Source: Metabacillus schmidteae (GTDB lineage: Bacteria > Bacillota > Bacilli > Bacillales > Bacillaceae). Taken from it: a stretch of 64,000 nt of DNA. The stretch lies in assembly GCF_903166545.1 (NCBI RefSeq), contig NZ_CAESCH010000001.1, forward strand, positions 3,848,001 through 3,912,000, written 5' to 3'. Under the pieces are notes generated by a model. The model did no database searches. It was not told the origin of the DNA and worked only from the letters and a program-made list of their open reading frames with translations. Numbering within the stretch: the stretch's first letter is position 1; each line of letters starts with the position of its first letter. Below, piece after piece: positions 33,155 to 42,148 of the stretch. The translations under genes were made by a program, and so were the position numbers.

Positions 33155-33226
33155 TGGGCTATAGCCAAGCGGTAAGGCAACGGACTTTGACTCCGTCATG
33201 CGTTGGTTCGAATCCAGCTAGCCCAG
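33155..33226 (+). tRNA. trnQ: tRNA-Gln (anticodon TTG)
   Basis: A 72-nt cloverleaf: acceptor TGGGCTA / TAGCCCA with discriminator G; D arm AGCC..GGT; anticodon arm GGACTTTGACTCC giving anticodon TTG (reads CAA and CAG); T arm with GGTTCGAATCC. No CCA is encoded. It is on the plus strand, divergent from comGA, with its own terminator. Confidence 0.96.
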
Positions 33227-33232
33227 CTTGTG

Positions 33233-33268
33233 AAAAAGACGTTCACTTCACCAAGCAAACGTCTTTTT
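33233..33268. terminator. Terminator of tRNA-Gln and mgsR
   Basis: AAAAAGACGTT / AACGTCTTTTT is an 11-bp perfect stem with T runs on both strands; it serves the tRNA on the plus and mgsR on the minus strand. Confidence 0.88.
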
Positions 33269-33286
33269 CTTATGTCACTAAAGTTG

Positions 33287-33652
33287 TTATGCCCCCTGCT
33301 TTCTAGCAAGCTTACTGAGTTCCTGGGGGTTATATCCAACGACTAATTGATTCCCGTCAGTAATGATTGGACGGCGAAGTAACTTTGGTTCTTTATGTAT
33401 AAGGGTAAGAAGTTCTGATAGGGAGAAGTCATTAATATCCTTATTAAGATCCTTATATGTTCGGCTTCTTGTTGCCAGAATTTCATCGATTCCCTCTGTT
33501 GTTAGTTTTAGTATCAACTTGAGTTCATCAATCGTAGGGGTATCACGGAAAAGATGTCTTTCTTTAAAATCAACATTTCGGGCTTTGAGCCAATTTTTAG
33601 TTTTTCTGCATGATGTACAACTCGGATAGCTGAAAAATGTTAGATGTTTCAC
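33287..33652 (-). CDS. mgsR: Spx/MgsR-family transcription factor
   Basis: A 121-residue thioredoxin-fold protein of the ArsC/Spx/MgsR family with the redox CTSC at residues 12-15 and the RPIITDG segment near the C terminus. Position next to comGA and yqgY identifies it as MgsR (YqgZ), which in B. subtilis modulates part of the general stress regulon by acting with RNA polymerase. A GGGTAT string about 55 bp upstream resembles a sigma-B -10, but no matching -35 is seen. Confidence 0.85.
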   Translation of the reverse strand: MKHLTFFSYPSCTSCRKTKNWLKARNVDFKERHLFRDTPTIDELKLILKLTTEGIDEILATRSRTYKDLNKDINDFSLSELLTLIHKEPKLLRRPIITDGNQLVVGYNPQELSKLARKQGA

Positions 33653-33712
33653 TCTGCTTCCTCCTCGGGTATAAATGTATCATTAAGTGCAAATAATCAC
33701 ATACCCTAATTG

Positions 33713-33742
33713 TATAATATTCGTATAATATTTGTATAGTTA
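33713..33742. repeat. Tandem 11-bp repeats upstream of mgsR
   Basis: TATAATATTCG TATAATATTTG TATAGTTATC: two and a half copies in exact 11-bp register. In the 341-bp gap 33653-33993 I see no other structure. Confidence 0.5.
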
Positions 33743-33993
33743 TCTATTTCTTCATAATTTGTACTTTTTTACACATATATAATTTCTTTTTAGTTTGTGA
33801 ATACTAGCTTGTAAACGCTATTTACAATTGTATGAAGGGTACATTATAATAATTAGAGTGGTGGACTTGTAGGTCATACTATTATTTGTCAAAAGCTAAC
33901 ATTATGAAGATGATTTTTTATGCACTTTTAGGATCAGATTTTTGTTATGACTCATTTTCTAGCCTTGGCAAAGTCAACAAAGGAGGGATACAT

Positions 33994-34242
33994 ATGGATC
34001 GTATGTTCCGGGTATTAGGTTTCTGGACAGGAATCTTCGCTGTTATGTTTTATCTTGGTGACATGAAGACTACTTCCTTACTCTTTTTCGGACAAACCGG
34101 ATTTTTTGTCTTTTTATCTTACTTAAAATTATCCGAGCGTATGTACATTTACATTTTTGGTGCTTACCTCACGATCTTCTTTGTCGGATTTACGTACTGG
34201 ACAACATTTATGATGATTCCAGGACAAAATATGGGACATTAA
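33994..34242 (+). CDS. yqgY: YqgY (DUF2626) small membrane protein
   Basis: 82 residues from the ATG at 33994, which follows AAAGGAGGG; the longer frame from 33886 lacks a site. Three membrane helices (about 6-24, 29-45 and 52-75). Length, position and sequence (MDRMFRVLGFWTGIFAVMFYLGD) fit the DUF2626/YqgY family, function unknown. Confidence 0.87.
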   Translation: MDRMFRVLGFWTGIFAVMFYLGDMKTTSLLFFGQTGFFVFLSYLKLSERMYIYIFGAYLTIFFVGFTYWTTFMMIPGQNMGH

Positions 34243-34249
34243 TTTCATC

Positions 34250-34288
34250 AAAAAACAGGCAGCGATTTTATGTAGCTGCCTGTTTTTT
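34250..34288. terminator. Terminator between yqgY and yqgX
   Basis: A 14-bp perfect stem AAAAAACAGGCAGC / GCTGCCTGTTTTTT with an 11-nt loop, bidirectional. Confidence 0.9.
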
Positions 34289-34292
34289 GATG

Positions 34293-34928
34293 TTAGAATC
34301 CATTTAAAAACGGATTTGTCTCCATTTCCTGTTCAATAGTTGTATCAGGTCCGTGTCCTGATAATACAATTGTCACTTCGGGTAAAGTAAGTAGTTTTTT
34401 ATGAATACTATTTATTAATTGTTCATGATTTCCACCTGGTAAATCAGTTCGCCCGATACTTCCTGCAAATAAAGCATCTCCTGAAAACACAATGTTGGTT
34501 TCTTTGTCATAATAAGAAACACTTCCTGGTGAATGCCCTGGTGTTTCATATACTTCAAGGACAAAACTTCCTATTTCTAACCTTCCTTCACCTTTTATTA
34601 GTTCATCAGGATCTGACACTGACACAGCTCCAGCCATAAATAATTGTGATCCGTTTTTTGAAGGATCAGAAAGCCAGTCTTTTTCATTTTTATGTACGTA
34701 TACTGGAATACCCCATTGCTTACGAAGATCATCTACGGCACCTATATGATCAAAATGAGCATGTGTAAGAAGGATTGCAATTGGTTTTAATTGCTGTTGT
34801 TGAATAATACTTTTTAGTTTATTTCCATCTCCTCCTGGATCAATGACCAAACATTCCTTTTGTTCATTTGAGTAAAGATAACAATTCGTTTGTAAAGGCC
34901 CTAACGGAAGTTGTCTCCATTTCATCAT
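34293..34928 (-). CDS. yqgX: Metallo-beta-lactamase-fold hydrolase YqgX
   Basis: A 211-residue glyoxalase II-like MBL hydrolase. Metal ligands: THAHFDH (about residues 53-59), GHSPGS (about 131-136), SGDALF and SGHGPDT. Members act on thioesters or related metabolites; in B. subtilis YqgX is a candidate for bacillithiol-linked detoxification. No redox partner domain is fused. It starts with ATG at 34928 after AGGAGG. Confidence 0.9.
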   Translation of the reverse strand: MMKWRQLPLGPLQTNCYLYSNEQKECLVIDPGGDGNKLKSIIQQQQLKPIAILLTHAHFDHIGAVDDLRKQWGIPVYVHKNEKDWLSDPSKNGSQLFMAGAVSVSDPDELIKGEGRLEIGSFVLEVYETPGHSPGSVSYYDKETNIVFSGDALFAGSIGRTDLPGGNHEQLINSIHKKLLTLPEVTIVLSGHGPDTTIEQEMETNPFLNGF

Positions 34929-35176
34929 TTATTCCTCCTATTTTCTCAAGTATTTCACCTTACACTATTCTATCAAATGTTGCTAATCTCACAAGTGCTT
35001 AAGATTAGCTAAGACTGGTTATCCTAATATCATACAATGGATTCAATCTTACAGATATGGAAAATAAACTCGACAAACGCTATGAAACCGATTAAAATAT
35101 TAGAAGGACTTGTTATTTTGTATAATAGAACAAACAATTTTACGAAAATGATCTACATAAGTAAGGGGGCTTTTTA

Positions 35177-35350
35177 ATGGGCTTAGTTATTATTTTCGCA
35201 CTTGTAACCATTCTTGCGATCTTCGGATTTATTCGTTCACTAAAGGACAAGAACCTTCTTGGTGCATTTTTTGCATTTGGTACATTAGCTGTATTCGGAT
35301 GGTTTGCTGTCATGACATTTATCCATCACGGCTTTCCGACAGCACATTAA
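35177..35350 (+). CDS. yqgW: YqgW (DUF2759) small membrane protein
   Basis: A 57-residue protein, MGLVIIFALVTILAIFGFIR at the start, with two membrane helices and the C-terminal HHGFPTAH. GTAAGGGGG precedes the ATG. Position between yqgX and yqgV matches YqgW. Function unknown. Confidence 0.85.
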   Translation: MGLVIIFALVTILAIFGFIRSLKDKNLLGAFFAFGTLAVFGWFAVMTFIHHGFPTAH

Positions 35351-35362
35351 TATGAAAAGTAA

Positions 35363-35390
35363 ACCCCTTAGCTGTGGCTAAGGGGTCTTT
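35363..35390. terminator. Terminator between yqgW and yqgV
   Basis: ACCCCTTAGC / GCTAAGGGGT is a 10-bp perfect stem with a TGTG loop and CTTT after it. Confidence 0.85.
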
Positions 35391-35399
35391 ACTTTACTT

Positions 35400-35711
35400 T
35401 TACAAATGTTTTTGGACACTATTGAGTTTGCCTTCCATCGTTGTTTTTTTATCTCTTCTATCATCAATTCGAATATTTGTCGCAACTCTTTGTATACCTT
35501 TTTGAAATGGGGACTCATGAATGGCAGTTATCACTTCAAAAAGAGTAGGAAGTTCGCCTTCAATAATTGTATTCATTGGGGTTAATTTATAATTAATTTT
35601 CCCTTCATCTTCAAACTTCTTTAATATGTGTTGAATATCAGCAACATATTCACTAACACTTGGAGTTGTTGTTCCTATTGGAATTACAGTTACGTCTACT
35701 ATTGCCATCAA
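35400..35711 (-). CDS. yqgV: MTH1187-family thiamine-binding protein YqgV
   Basis: A 103-residue protein of the MTH1187/YkoF-like fold (DUF77): VTVIPIGTTTPSVSEYVADI at the N terminus and MNTIIEGELPTLFEVITAIHE in the middle. The family binds thiamine-like compounds. It is encoded 17 bp downstream of the lipoprotein gene yqgU on the same strand and probably co-transcribed. Confidence 0.87.
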   Translation of the reverse strand: MMAIVDVTVIPIGTTTPSVSEYVADIQHILKKFEDEGKINYKLTPMNTIIEGELPTLFEVITAIHESPFQKGIQRVATNIRIDDRRDKKTTMEGKLNSVQKHL

Positions 35712-35728
35712 GTTTCATCCTTTCAGTC

Positions 35729-36850
35729 TCAGTTCAAAGAAATAAGTTCTTCTAATGAATGATTTCTTAGATCTATTATTTTTTCAAATCGTGGGCCATA
35801 AAGGGCAAATTCTCCACTAGGTGAAATTTTCAGTGGGAAATTTTCTATTGCTTCAAAAATGACCTTCTTCACATTCGTTTTTGGTGAAAAAGACACAAGG
35901 GAAAAATCATTCTTTTCTTCATTTACCTCAAATATATAATACAAATTTTCTATCTTGTCCAAATCATGATACGGAATTGACCAATCAGAATAAAGGGCAA
36001 CCAATCTTGTAGGCATTTCAGCCAGTTGTTCCTGATTTTCACGATCATAAAACCGAACAAAGGCTGTTCCATTTTCATCAACCAATTCAATTGTAGTTAA
36101 AAGATTTCTATAATTTGTATTAGCAACAACCTGTTCAGAAATTAAGGTCTCGGTGTGATCAGCCAGATTATACATATATAATGGTGCTGTCAATGAAGGT
36201 TCATCCTGATTCCATTTAATGTAAGAGATTTGTTGATTATCTATCCATTGGATAAAAGGTATGTCTACAGGATTTTCAATTATCTTTTTCTTTTGAATAT
36301 CAATCAATTGTGTAGAATACGACCAATCATCATTAAAGCTTGTCACAAAAAGTTGCTCAGGATTGACTTGATTCCATGTTAATGACAGTTCATATGATTG
36401 GAGCTTGGTTTGAAACTGAATGTCACCCTTTTCATTTAGAACAAGTAATTTAGCCTCATAACTTGATGGACTAGTCTGGACATAGAACAAACTATTGTCT
36501 TCATTAGCCTTCATCTGAACAATTGGAGCTTCAGATTTGTAAAATAATGCAGATTCCCCAGTATATAAGTTGTATGTATGAACTTCAGAGCCTGTAGAAT
36601 TATTTACAATATAAAAGACTGTTTCATCATCTAACCAATCCGCAACCGAATGAAATAATTCTTCTTTTATGTCTAATTGCAGCTTCATCTTCTTTTCAGT
36701 TTGTTGGTCTTCCACATCTTTTTCTTCTTGAGTCACTCTCTCTCGGCCTGTTTGGAGCTCTTGACTATTCTCTTGTTGATGAGATGGAAAACATCCTGAC
36801 AAAAGAAGCGCGATTAACAACATGATGGTTAAAAATTTTGTTAATCTCAT
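35729..36850 (-). CDS. yqgU: Lipoprotein YqgU
   Basis: 373 residues from the ATG at 36850 (AAAAGG six nt upstream; a GTG five codons earlier is possible). A lipoprotein signal peptide ends in LLLSGC (lipobox), so it is anchored outside the membrane. The remainder looks like a beta-propeller-type repeat domain (repeated YNLYTGES, YMYNLADHTE-like strands). Function unknown. The 288-bp gap upstream to 37138 contains only the yqgT terminator. Confidence 0.85.
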   Translation of the reverse strand: MRLTKFLTIMLLIALLLSGCFPSHQQENSQELQTGRERVTQEEKDVEDQQTEKKMKLQLDIKEELFHSVADWLDDETVFYIVNNSTGSEVHTYNLYTGESALFYKSEAPIVQMKANEDNSLFYVQTSPSSYEAKLLVLNEKGDIQFQTKLQSYELSLTWNQVNPEQLFVTSFNDDWSYSTQLIDIQKKKIIENPVDIPFIQWIDNQQISYIKWNQDEPSLTAPLYMYNLADHTETLISEQVVANTNYRNLLTTIELVDENGTAFVRFYDRENQEQLAEMPTRLVALYSDWSIPYHDLDKIENLYYIFEVNEEKNDFSLVSFSPKTNVKKVIFEAIENFPLKISPSGEFALYGPRFEKIIDLRNHSLEELISLN

Positions 36851-37087
36851 CAACGTCCTTTTCACCTTGCTCTCCTAAAAATCATAATGAGACCTTTATA
36901 GTTTGTCTCTGTAATAAAATATACGTATTAGCATAAAATATGTTTCAAATTTCTCCATTTTTTCTTTAATAATAGTTGATGCATACATAAAGTAACATAC
37001 TTCTTAATTATAAAGCTATGACAATTATCGTAATTTTAATCTTAATTTATAATTAATTTTTAATAACCTATACCTATAATCTATTAG

Positions 37088-37126
37088 AAAAAAGTGAGTG
37101 CCTCAACTATTCTTCAGGTCACCCAC
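37088..37126 (-). terminator. Terminator of yqgT
   Basis: On the minus strand GTGGGTGACCT pairs with AGGCACTCAC (one mismatch) and TTTTTTC follows, 12 bp beyond the stop. Confidence 0.75.
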
Positions 37127-37138
37127 CAAGTTAATTAT

Positions 37139-38224
37139 TTACATATATAGAGCAGAATAAAAAATCCCTTTACTTTTTTTGTAAATTTCATCAAACTGTT
37201 CAAATGGAAGAGGGTTCACTCCATTCCCTAGTTCAATAGTAAAACCAGGCTTTCTCCATTTATTCACATACCAGTCTCTAAATCCAGCATGACTATCAAT
37301 ATCTCTTACAGCTTTATATCCACTTAGCTTTTCAAACTCTTTGACTATATGTTCAGCTTCATCAGGTTCCTTACGTAAATATCCCCAGTAAATTTCCTCC
37401 CCCTGCGTGTGAAATGCAAGGACACGATCAAATCCCGAGTTCTCAACTAATGTTGAAAGTGCTACCGCTTCTGGCTCTGTAAGTGGGGCATCTCCAGGAT
37501 AATCCCGAGGAGCTGGAGCTTTTGGTATTTTTCGTTTTTTCTCAATCTCCCAGTTAGCCGGATATTGATTATTCAAATCTATGCCTCTAATATTAGCCTT
37601 CCACTGTGAAAAATCTATACTTAAGTCATTCATTTGTAAAAGTGCCGGTTCATAATCAGGATGATCCGGGAGTCCGTTTAAAACAAGGTCTACTCCATCT
37701 GGATTAACCATTGGAACAAATGATAAAGTTGTTGCTTTATAAAGGTCTAACATATTTTTCGTTAATGGTTCTTTACATAATAGCTCTAGATATTCATGTA
37801 CCCAATGCATCATGATACTTGTTGTTATCCACTCATTAGCATGGAAAGACCCATTCATATGAATTTTCTTTGGTCCACTCCCAATTACTATTTCAATAAT
37901 CGGTTTACCTAGGACACTATATCCAATTACATTTTTTTTAATAAAAGGATATATATTCACTAGCTTTTCCAGATCTTCATACAGCACATCAGAATCATAC
38001 GGTTTTTTTGTAAAAAGAGGGTTTTCCCCTTTTGTTTGTATATTGAAAAAAGAGCAATCTTTTATTCTTTGAAGGCAGCTTACGGGTACGGCTAATGTTG
38101 TATTAGCTGCAAATTCAAGTTGAACGTTCATTTCTTTATTACAATCCATAATTAGTTGACGATCCAGCTGTAACTTTTCTGAAATTTCCTTAAGAGTAAT
38201 GGTTTTATTTAAACAAATGATCAT
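37139..38224 (-). CDS. yqgT: M14 peptidase, gamma-D-glutamyl-L-diamino acid endopeptidase type
   Basis: A 361-residue protein. An N-terminal LysM-like segment (about 4-50, TLKEISEKLQLDRQLIMDCN) precedes a zinc carboxypeptidase M14 domain with HANEW (His and Glu ligands, about residues 128-132), the substrate Arg/Asn in RGIDLNNQYPANW, the third zinc His in LAFHTQGEEIYWG, and the general-base Glu in GFTIELGNGV. It probably cuts gamma-D-Glu-diaminopimelate bonds of cell wall peptides. There is no obvious signal peptide, as in B. subtilis YqgT. Confidence 0.88.
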   Translation of the reverse strand: MIICLNKTITLKEISEKLQLDRQLIMDCNKEMNVQLEFAANTTLAVPVSCLQRIKDCSFFNIQTKGENPLFTKKPYDSDVLYEDLEKLVNIYPFIKKNVIGYSVLGKPIIEIVIGSGPKKIHMNGSFHANEWITTSIMMHWVHEYLELLCKEPLTKNMLDLYKATTLSFVPMVNPDGVDLVLNGLPDHPDYEPALLQMNDLSIDFSQWKANIRGIDLNNQYPANWEIEKKRKIPKAPAPRDYPGDAPLTEPEAVALSTLVENSGFDRVLAFHTQGEEIYWGYLRKEPDEAEHIVKEFEKLSGYKAVRDIDSHAGFRDWYVNKWRKPGFTIELGNGVNPLPFEQFDEIYKKSKGIFYSALYM

Positions 38225-38310
38225 TATTTAAACCTCCATCAACCTATTTACTTAGTATAGCCTATGATTGATTTGATCATTTGTTGTTTATTCTCATTAA
38301 ATATATTGGA

Positions 38311-38342
38311 AAAGGACTGGCTTTTATTTAGCCAGTCCTTCC
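38311..38342 (-). terminator. Terminator of yqgS
   Basis: GGACTGGC / GCCAGTCC stem extended by flanking A and T runs, loop 9 nt. Confidence 0.88.
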
Positions 38343-38344
38343 TA

Positions 38345-40246
38345 TTATTCCTTATTAGATTCAATAGTCTCTATTCCATCGGTTTCTTTTGCGTTATCTC
38401 CATAAAAACGGAGTAAATCTCCATAGATAACTTCATCTGAATAATTCAATTCCTGCTTTGCTTTTTCCATATATGGTTCACAAACAGATTGATCTGTCGG
38501 CTCTCCTGTTTCTTTATCATAACAGACGCCTTTAGTGTAAATATTATTCTCAGTAATAAAGCTTCCATCTCTTAGCACTGTGAAGGACAATTTATCATCA
38601 GAGAAAACATCTGTCCCAAATTGAATTTGATCACTTGAGTCAACCCCAAGTAAGCTCATTATCGTTGGACGAATATCAATTTGTCCGGCTACTTTCGTAA
38701 ATGTTTGAGGCTTTTTATCAGTTACTCCTGGAATATGAACAATAAATGGAACACGCTGTAATTGAATTGTCTCAAAAGGAGTAATTTCTCTTCCTAAAAA
38801 CTTCTCCATCGCAACATTATGATTTTCCGAGATTCCATAATGATCACCATACAAAATAATTATTGAATTTTCATATACATCTGTATTCTTTAATTCTTCA
38901 AAGAAACGTTTAATTGCTTCATCCATATATCGAACAGTTGGAATATACTGATTTAATGTTTTACTATTAGAATCAAATTCATCAATTAAACGATCTTCTT
39001 CCCCTAATTCAAACGGAAAATGATTCGTTAGTGTAATTAATCTTGAATAGAACGGTTGTGGTAATTCATTGATATGGTTTACAGTTTGTTCCATAAAATC
39101 AATATCCTTTAAACCCCAACCAATTGAATTTTCTTCCGTTACTTCATAATCATTCACATCGAAAAAGCGGTCATAACCAAAGGCTTGGTACATTAGATCT
39201 CGATTCCAGAAACTTTTATTGTTCGCATGGAAAATCGAAGAGTAGTATCCATGTTCTTTTAAAATTTCAGGTGTAGCCGTGTATTCGTTATTACTATTTG
39301 TGAAGAAGACAGCTCCTCTTCCTAAAGGGTATAACGAGTTATCCACTAAAAATTCTGAGTCAGATGTTTTACCTTGACCAGTTTGGTGGTAAAAGTTCTC
39401 GAAGTAGTAACTTTCATTAATTAATTCATTAAGAAACGGAGTTATTTCTTCTCCATTTAATTTCTCATTAATAACAAAGCTTTGTAAGGATTCAAGTGAT
39501 AATAGAATAACATTTCGATCCTTTGCGATTCCATAAAGATCCTCTTGAGGTTCTTTACGATTTGCATTCACGTAGTTCTCAATCTCAGTTAGACTATTAC
39601 TATCTGCTAAAGCACGTTGTGCAGATGTTTTGGATTGTAATACCGCGTCATAAATATGGAAGTTAAAAACACTTATATTTTTCACAAGCATTTCGCGGTC
39701 AAATGAACGTGTTAAAAGCTGTGGACGTTCCGCTTCAGCTAATCCTAAGTTAAAAAAGAAAACGGAAGCAACTAAAAGGAAATAGGCTGATTTTTCTTTT
39801 TTCGTTAAAATAGAGGCAGTTCTGAATGAAGGTTTTCTTAATAACCAGTATAAAATGACAAGATCAACAAACATTAATAAATCAGTTGGTAAAAATAGGT
39901 TTGTAATACTGCTTCCTAAATCCCCCATGTTGCTTGTCTGAAATAATACCGGTATTGTTAAGAAATCATTAAAAAATCTGTAGAACACCATGTTTGCAAG
40001 TAAAAGCACTGTTACAAAGATACTTGCACCAAAAATGTAACGGTTTCTATTTTTTTCTTTCAAAAATAAACCAAAACCGAATAGTAGTAATAAAAAGCTT
40101 AACGGATTAATGAACAAGATAAACTCTTGTGCGAAATTTTCAATTTTAATATCAAAGCTAGTTTTATAGACAATATACGTTTTTACCCACAGAAATAACG
40201 TTGCTAAAAGTAAAAATGAGATTTTCGAAAAAGATTTCTTGCGCAC
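38345..40246 (-). CDS. yqgS: LTA synthase family glycerol phosphate transferase YqgS
   Basis: 633 residues from the GTG at 40246 (GAGGAGG upstream; the frame is open further without support). Five membrane helices (about 9-27, 45-62, 71-90, 122-136 and 153-168) precede an extracellular sulfatase-fold domain. Metal Glu252 (LLSLES) and catalytic Thr294 (GQGKTSDSE) are conserved. YqgS is one of several LtaS paralogues in B. subtilis that polymerise glycerol phosphate on lipoteichoic acid. It is monocistronic here. Confidence 0.92.
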   Translation of the reverse strand: MRKKSFSKISFLLLATLFLWVKTYIVYKTSFDIKIENFAQEFILFINPLSFLLLLFGFGLFLKEKNRNRYIFGASIFVTVLLLANMVFYRFFNDFLTIPVLFQTSNMGDLGSSITNLFLPTDLLMFVDLVILYWLLRKPSFRTASILTKKEKSAYFLLVASVFFFNLGLAEAERPQLLTRSFDREMLVKNISVFNFHIYDAVLQSKTSAQRALADSNSLTEIENYVNANRKEPQEDLYGIAKDRNVILLSLESLQSFVINEKLNGEEITPFLNELINESYYFENFYHQTGQGKTSDSEFLVDNSLYPLGRGAVFFTNSNNEYTATPEILKEHGYYSSIFHANNKSFWNRDLMYQAFGYDRFFDVNDYEVTEENSIGWGLKDIDFMEQTVNHINELPQPFYSRLITLTNHFPFELGEEDRLIDEFDSNSKTLNQYIPTVRYMDEAIKRFFEELKNTDVYENSIIILYGDHYGISENHNVAMEKFLGREITPFETIQLQRVPFIVHIPGVTDKKPQTFTKVAGQIDIRPTIMSLLGVDSSDQIQFGTDVFSDDKLSFTVLRDGSFITENNIYTKGVCYDKETGEPTDQSVCEPYMEKAKQELNYSDEVIYGDLLRFYGDNAKETDGIETIESNKE

Positions 40247-40517
40247 TGCTACTACCTCCTCATCCCGCAGGACAATCACGCTTATCTCTATTATATTTTC
40301 CAAATATTAGGCAGATATTGACACTAAAACATATCTTAATACTTTCTTTACAAAAAATCAATGATTTTTAATACTGTCATTACAATAGCCTGATAGAATT
40401 ATAATGTTAAGCTTATTCTCTATACCCTACTATTAGACGTTTCAAAACCTAAAAAGTTTCGTTTTAGAATAAATTTATAAAATTCAGAAAATAATTCATT
40501 TAACCCAAAGAGAATAG

Positions 40518-40546
40518 TAAAAGGAGCTCTCATTTTGAGCTCCTTT
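40518..40546 (-). terminator. Terminator of glcK
   Basis: AAAGGAGCTC / GAGCTCCTTT stem with a 7-nt loop. The gap 40247-40583 is otherwise AT-rich with no gene. Confidence 0.85.
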
Positions 40547-40583
40547 CTAAGGTTTCCCTGTTATGAATTTATTATGGGTACTA

Positions 40584-41540
40584 TTATTTATTAAGGAGCT
40601 TTGTTTTCACCAGCCATGCCCCACCGATGACTCCTGCGTCATTACCAAGTGTTGCCACTGAGATAGAAGCTGCTTTTGCCGCACGAGGGAAAGCAAAACG
40701 TTTAAAGTAATGGTCCACTTTTGAAATTAAAAGATCACCTGCTTTAGACACACCTCCACCAATGACAATCTTTTCCGGATTTAGTCCATTTGCAATATTT
40801 GCTAAGACAAGTCCCAGTTGGAAAGTAACGTAATCAATTACTTCTTCAGCAAGGACATCTCCTTGAGCTACTGCCTCAAACACATCTCTAGAGCTTAAAT
40901 CCGATTTAGTTCGGAGAATGCTCTCTTTATCAGAATTTTGCAACGTTTCGTTCGCTATTCTCACTATACCAGTTGCAGATGCGATCGTTTCAATACAGCC
41001 TGATTTTCCACATCCACACAAAGCTCCACCTTCAGGGACTACAGTAATATGTCCAATTTCTCCACCTGCTCCATTTACACCGTGAATGATTTCTCCATTT
41101 GAAATAAGCCCTCCACCTACACCTGTGCCAAGTGTCACACAAATTAGATCCTTAGCTCCATCTCCTGCTCCCTTCCACATTTCGCCGAGTGCAGCAATGT
41201 TAGCATCATTGTCAATAACAGCAGGTAATCCTGTTTCCAGTTCAATATGATCACGTAATGGGAAGTTTTCCCATCCAAGGTTTGGTGTTTCATAAATTAG
41301 ACCCTTTTCTAAGTTAACAGGCCCAGGGGCCCCCATCCCAATTCCGCCAAGCTTAGCCTTAGTTAGTCCTAATTGTTCAAGTTTTGTATCAATTGCTTTT
41401 GCAATATCTGTTGTAATTGTTTTACCTGTCTTGTCAGTTGGAATTTCCCATTTTTCAACAATTTCACCATAATAATTAATAAATGCCATTTTAATTGTTG
41501 TTCCACCTAAATCAATGCCCACTAACCATTGTTCATTCAT
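40584..41540 (-). CDS. glcK: Glucokinase (ROK family)
   Basis: A 318-residue ROK kinase: ATP-binding [13 protein letters not shown] at the N terminus, catalytic Asp in VIDNDAN, and the zinc motif [10 protein letters not shown]. It phosphorylates glucose to glucose-6-phosphate. AGGTG precedes the ATG. In B. subtilis glcK sits between yqgS/yqgQ and gluP as here. A cre site lies upstream, so it may be under CcpA control. Confidence 0.95.
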   Translation of the reverse strand: MNEQWLVGIDLGGTTIKMAFINYYGEIVEKWEIPTDKTGKTITTDIAKAIDTKLEQLGLTKAKLGGIGMGAPGPVNLEKGLIYETPNLGWENFPLRDHIELETGLPAVIDNDANIAALGEMWKGAGDGAKDLICVTLGTGVGGGLISNGEIIHGVNGAGGEIGHITVVPEGGALCGCGKSGCIETIASATGIVRIANETLQNSDKESILRTKSDLSSRDVFEAVAQGDVLAEEVIDYVTFQLGLVLANIANGLNPEKIVIGGGVSKAGDLLISKVDHYFKRFAFPRAAKAASISVATLGNDAGVIGGAWLVKTKLLNK

Positions 41541-41576
41541 TCATTTCACCTTTTTCTACTATATTATATATACAAA

Positions 41577-41590
41577 AGCAAACGTTTACA
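41577..41590 (-). promoter_or_regulatory. cre site upstream of glcK
   Basis: TGTAAACGTTTGCT on the minus strand matches the CcpA operator core TGNAANCGNWNNCW in every specified base. It lies about 40 bp before the glcK ATG, between glcK and yqgQ. Confidence 0.65.
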
Positions 41591-41635
41591 CATTTCTTCT
41601 TAAATGTACGTTGCTGGTATCATCTACATTCTTTT

Positions 41636-41830
41636 CTACCGTTTTAAACGTTGAATTTCTTGTCTTAAAAGAAGGATAGCCATTTGATATACCTTTGGTT
41701 CAATTAGACTAGATTTATACAATTGTTTTATTTCTTCCTCCATAAGCTCCAAATCAGCTATACGGTCACCTATGTATATGAACGTGCCGAACTTTTTTAA
41801 CAGTTGTTGTACATCATAAATTGTATTCAC
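41636..41830 (-). CDS. yqgQ: YqgQ (DUF910) small cytoplasmic protein
   Basis: A 64-residue helical protein, NTIYDVQQLLKKFGTFIYIGDR at the start and LLLRQEIQRLKR at the end, the DUF910/YqgQ family with a three-helix bundle. It is proposed to bind single-stranded nucleic acid; function unknown. It lies upstream of glcK on the same strand, as in B. subtilis. Confidence 0.9.
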   Translation of the reverse strand: MNTIYDVQQLLKKFGTFIYIGDRIADLELMEEEIKQLYKSSLIEPKVYQMAILLLRQEIQRLKR

Positions 41831-42148
41831 ATGATCACCTACTTACTTCTAATAAATCACTTTAGTACTACTATAAAGTATAAAGGAAAACAACAAAGCG
41901 TCAAGAACACGAAAAAAATAAAACTGATATTAGATTAATATATTTTTCTAAATTCACCTTAAACATATTTCAATATATTAAAATATTACCTCTTAGCAAC
42001 AAAACCTTCCTCCATTTCTTACCAAACCCTATTATTGATGCATTTTTCTGAATAATTTATTTTTTCTAAAAAATATATTGTGTTTTCTATGATACAAGTT
42101 TAAAATAATGTTACTTATCGAATTACATATCGAGAGGGGATCCATAGC

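Noticed and set aside
32945..33199. ComGA N-terminal extension to 33199
   Set aside because: It would run antisense through the tRNA-Gln; the TTG at 32944 has a good ribosome binding site and gives the family length.
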